In this document: piece after piece, positions 61,638 to 64,000 of the stretch | Position numbering within the stretch: the first letter of the stretch is position 1 | Layout of the letters: each line of letters opens with the position of its first letter | Assembly: GCA_030685065.1 (NCBI GenBank) | Contig: JAUXQH010000017.1 | Coordinates: 62,001-126,000, forward strand | Length of the DNA: 64,000 bases | Source of the DNA: Pseudomonadota bacterium | GTDB lineage: Bacteria > Myxococcota_A > UBA796 > SXON01 | Direction: 5' to 3' | Position numbers and translations under genes: made by a program | The notes under the pieces: generated by a model | What the model was told of the DNA's origin: nothing | Seen by the model: only the letters and a program-made list of their open reading frames with translations | The model's database searches: none

Positions 61638-62075
61638 ATGGCCGTCGACATCGTCGTAGAGACCCTGATCCAGCGGCCCCGCGCGGTGGTCGTGGCGTTC
61701 GCGGGTGACCCCGGTCGCGCGCCCGAGTGGTACGTGAACATCAAGTCCATCGAGTGGGAGACGCCGCCGCCGCTCGCCGTCGGGTCGCGAATGGCGTTCG
61801 TCGCGCAGTTCCTCGGTCGCCGGCTGGCGTACACCTACGAGGTGCGCGAGTGGCTCCCGAACGAGCGCCTCGTGATGTCCACCGCGCAGGGCCCGTTCCC
61901 GATGGAGACGACCTACACCTGGGACGAGGAGGCCGGGGGCACCCGGATGACCCTGCGGAACCGGGGCGAGCCGGCGGGCTTCTCCGCGCTGGTCGCGCCC
62001 CTCATGGCCGTCATGATGCGCCGTGCCATGACCGCTGACCTCGCGAAGCTCAAGGGCGTGCTCGAGCGGAGCTGA
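61638..62075 (+). CDS. SRPBCC (START-like) family protein
   Basis: The protein has 145 residues, typical of a single Bet v1/polyketide-cyclase-2 domain. The frame starts six bases after the previous stop. The pattern VETLIQRPRAVVVAFAGDPGRAPEWYVNIKSIEW, then LAYTYEVREWLPNERLVM and the C-terminal helix AMTADLAKLKGVLERS, fits a hydrophobic-ligand cavity. There is no secretion signal, so it is cytoplasmic. Its ligand and its link to the surface operon are unknown. It ends three bases from the convergent CotH gene. Confidence 0.82.
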   Translation: MAVDIVVETLIQRPRAVVVAFAGDPGRAPEWYVNIKSIEWETPPPLAVGSRMAFVAQFLGRRLAYTYEVREWLPNERLVMSTAQGPFPMETTYTWDEEAGGTRMTLRNRGEPAGFSALVAPLMAVMMRRAMTADLAKLKGVLERS

Positions 62076-62078
62076 GGC

Positions 62079-64000
62079 TCAACCGCCCGTCGAGGTCACG
62101 ACGATCGAGTCCGTGCCGACGGCCGCGCCCTGGAGGTCGGTGGCGAGGAGGGTCACGTCGTTGGCGCCGGGCTCGAGAGGCACTGTCACTTGCCAATTCT
62201 GGTCGTCGGCCCAGGTCAGCTCCAGGGGCTCGGTCGCGCCGTCGAGCGCGATCTGGCGCACGTCGAGCCAGGCTTCGCCCTGGAGCACGACCTCCGTCGT
62301 CGCGACGGAGAAGTCGGCGCCGCTGCCCGTCGTGATGCGGAAGTCCCGCGCCGGGTACAGCGCCATCACCGCGTCGGGCGAACCGTTCATCACCCAGTCC
62401 GCCCGATCGACGATGAACTGGCAGTTGCCCGCGACATCCTGCTCGGGCAGCAGGGCGCCGAGCTGGTCACACCAACGCGTCATGTACGCACCGTTGTACG
62501 CCCGCCCGACGATGTCCTGCAGGTGGCCGTAGTACGACCGCTTGTTGGCCGGATCCTCCAAGAGCCGCGCGAGGTCTCCGTTGCCCACCACCGACATCGA
62601 CGCGCTCCCGTAGAAGTCCAGGTCGTGGGGGAAGTAGAGCACCCGCTGGTCCTCGGGCCGAACGTAGAACCGCGCGTTGTGTTGGCTCCCGTCACTGCCG
62701 TAGTTGTCGACCGCGCCGGAGAGCGTCGCGAAGGCGAAGGCACGCAGCCACTGATCCACGTCGATCACCGCGTCCGACGCTGCCAGGAACTCCGGCCCCG
62801 AGAGCGCGAAGGTCTGACCCAGCTCGATGAGGCGGTCGTAGTCGTCCTCGCGCTCGTTGTTCTGGATCAGGAAGTTCCAACGCCAGGACTCCCGATCGTC
62901 GCCGAGGTCGGTGATGGAGGTCCCGACCACCGAGTCGGGCTGGGGCAGCTTGAGCCCCTCCGCGGTCCCGTCGTCCGTCGTCAGCGGGTAGTAGATGAGC
63001 TCGTACTCGAAGAGCGTCCCGCTGGCCCCATCCACGAATTGGGAGGCGAGCACGAGATCGCTGAACCGGTCGAGCTGCAGCTCCGCGGGCCCGGTGTGCT
63101 CCGACAGCGGCGTCAGGGCCTGCGTCAGATCGTTGTACTCCCCCGAGACCGAGCCGGCGTGTGTCATCACGAGGTTCATCAGGACCTCGCGCTGGCCGTA
63201 GCCCACGCCCTCGGACCGATCGATCAGCACGCTCGAGTGGCTGCCCCGGAAGGGCTGCTCGCTGTGGAACGAGACGCCGTAGCCCAGGCGCGGCACCTCG
63301 GGCCGGCCGCGCTCGCTGCCCTTGGCCCGTACGGCCACGTCGTAGAACACCTCCGTCTCGTCGTAGACCACCGTGGCCCCGACCCCCTCGTCGCTCATCA
63401 GGTTCACGTCTTCGTGCAGCCAGTCCGAGTCGGCCTGGGTCAGGAGGATCCGGAAGTTGTGCAAGCCGTTGGTCGCCGCCAGGCCGTCATCGACCTTGTA
63501 GATGGCCCGGGAGTCGGGCCCGGCCGCGGGGAAGAGAGAGGGGGCCCCAAGATCGTCCTCGGCCTCGACGTAGATCTGTACGATCGTCCCGGCCGCGTGG
63601 CCGTCGAGCTCCGCCTCCCAGTGACCCGGCTCCCCCTCGGTCATGGCCTGGTCGAGGAAGGGAGCGCCGCCGACCGAGGACCAGAGCGTCACCCCCTGCA
63701 CACCGTCGGGATCGGCCGCCGAGACCGTGACCAGCACGGGCTCGTAAGGAGCCGGCACGGCCACGTCCTGGCGAAGGTCGGCGAGGGTCGGCCCCAGGTT
63801 GTCCACCCAAGTCGAGTTGGGCGCGCCCGGCGTACCGGACAGGTCGGGCTGCAGCACCAGCGTCGTATGCGGCAGGCGGTTGAAGTAGAGTCGGGTGTTG
63901 AGCTGGTTGCTGCCCGAGATCCACCGGGCCCGAAAGGAGACCTCGTACTCCGCGGTGCCGATCGGCCCGAGCAAGGTGGTCTCGGCGTGGTTGTGCATGT
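62079..64000 (-). CDS. CotH-family protein, N-terminus beyond the right edge
   Basis: The frame is open to the window edge; 639 residues are visible from an internal ATG at 63998. The visible N-terminal part is beta-rich, with an Ig-like region around residues 85-165 (VLVTVSAADPDGVQGVTLW). The CotH domain (about 175-540) has VAVRAKGSERGRPE, EVLMNLVMTHAGSVSG, SLVLASQFV-like helices and a late LYFPHDLDFYG with the Asp pair near RFYVRPEDQRV. A short C-terminal Ig-like region follows (VTVPLEPGANDVTLLATD). It is the largest of the three CotH proteins here and probably an extracytoplasmic kinase-fold enzyme. Confidence 0.85.
   Translation of the reverse strand, partial: MHNHAETTLLGPIGTAEYEVSFRARWISGSNQLNTRLYFNRLPHTTLVLQPDLSGTPGAPNSTWVDNLGPTLADLRQDVAVPAPYEPVLVTVSAADPDGVQGVTLWSSVGGAPFLDQAMTEGEPGHWEAELDGHAAGTIVQIYVEAEDDLGAPSLFPAAGPDSRAIYKVDDGLAATNGLHNFRILLTQADSDWLHEDVNLMSDEGVGATVVYDETEVFYDVAVRAKGSERGRPEVPRLGYGVSFHSEQPFRGSHSSVLIDRSEGVGYGQREVLMNLVMTHAGSVSGEYNDLTQALTPLSEHTGPAELQLDRFSDLVLASQFVDGASGTLFEYELIYYPLTTDDGTAEGLKLPQPDSVVGTSITDLGDDRESWRWNFLIQNNEREDDYDRLIELGQTFALSGPEFLAASDAVIDVDQWLRAFAFATLSGAVDNYGSDGSQHNARFYVRPEDQRVLYFPHDLDFYGSASMSVVGNGDLARLLEDPANKRSYYGHLQDIVGRAYNGAYMTRWCDQLGALLPEQDVAGNCQFIVDRADWVMNGSPDAVMALYPARDFRITTGSGADFSVATTEVVLQGEAWLDVRQIALDGATEPLELTWADDQNWQVTVPLEPGANDVTLLATDLQGAAVGTDSIVVTSTGG

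Noticed and set aside
1..64000. CRISPR arrays, rRNA genes, prophage or complete insertion sequences
   Set aside because: No regularly spaced identical repeats, rRNA-like stretch, transposase or phage structural motif was seen in either strand's translations.

Overview
This is a gene-dense, very GC-rich bacterial window. It most likely comes from a myxobacterium or a close relative (Myxococcota). The evidence is two thrombospondin-type-3 proteins with MYXO-CTERM-like tails, MopE-type metal-binding repeats, three CotH proteins, more than ten lipoproteins, large hybrid histidine kinases, a PilZ protein and an AgmX/TonB-like protein. One tRNA gene, tRNA-Arg(UCU), is present. I saw no rRNA gene, CRISPR array, intact insertion sequence or prophage.

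Layout. 1-2.5 kb: sensor kinase (5' end outside the window) and NtrC-type regulator. 2.5-6.6 kb: a CotH lipoprotein, then an accessory patch ending at the tRNA-Arg 3' end; it holds a small ORF, a nucleotidyltransferase/winged-helix pair behind a perfect inverted repeat, a decayed duplicate of the small ORF, and a broken antitoxin/PIN-toxin pair. 6.6-7.9 kb: FGE-fold lipoprotein and VOC protein. 7.9-19.1 kb: a tightly packed minus-strand operon with REC-kinase, PilZ protein, hybrid kinase, ThiF-nitroreductase fusion (Rv1355c-like), methyltransferase and hydrolase-like lipoprotein. 19.3-29.5 kb: polytopic membrane protein, Rieske oxygenase, membrane-anchored protein, MopE-repeat lipoprotein and transhydrogenase PntAB. 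29.6-35 kb: small lipoproteins, a DEAD-box helicase and a CotH/lamin-tail lipoprotein. 35-43.7 kb (minus strand): acetyl-CoA synthetase, PEP carboxykinase and TrmK-like methyltransferase, then two lipoproteins and an unknown protein. 43.8-52.8 kb: serine beta-lactamase-like lipoprotein, MFS protein, CopA-type ATPase and a three-lipoprotein operon with a VWA protein. 52.9-64 kb: AgmX-like protein, then a plus-strand operon in which an OmpA-barrel protein plus a thrombospondin/MYXO-CTERM protein occurs twice, an SRPBCC protein, and a CotH protein running off the right edge.

How the genes work together. acs and pckG together fit growth on acetate with gluconeogenesis, and pntAB would supply NADPH. 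The 8-19 kb operon looks like a c-di-GMP/phosphorelay regulatory unit tied to an unknown ATP- and flavin-dependent modification enzyme. The 54.8-61.6 kb operon resembles in architecture, though not provably in homology, the myxobacterial TraA/TraB surface pair (MYXO-CTERM protein plus OmpA-domain barrel), duplicated and built on thrombospondin repeats. In one copy the MYXO-CTERM protein runs in frame into a MopE-repeat lipoprotein. A recurring trait is very short signal peptides with no basic n-region; in four genes an in-frame stop just upstream fixes this.
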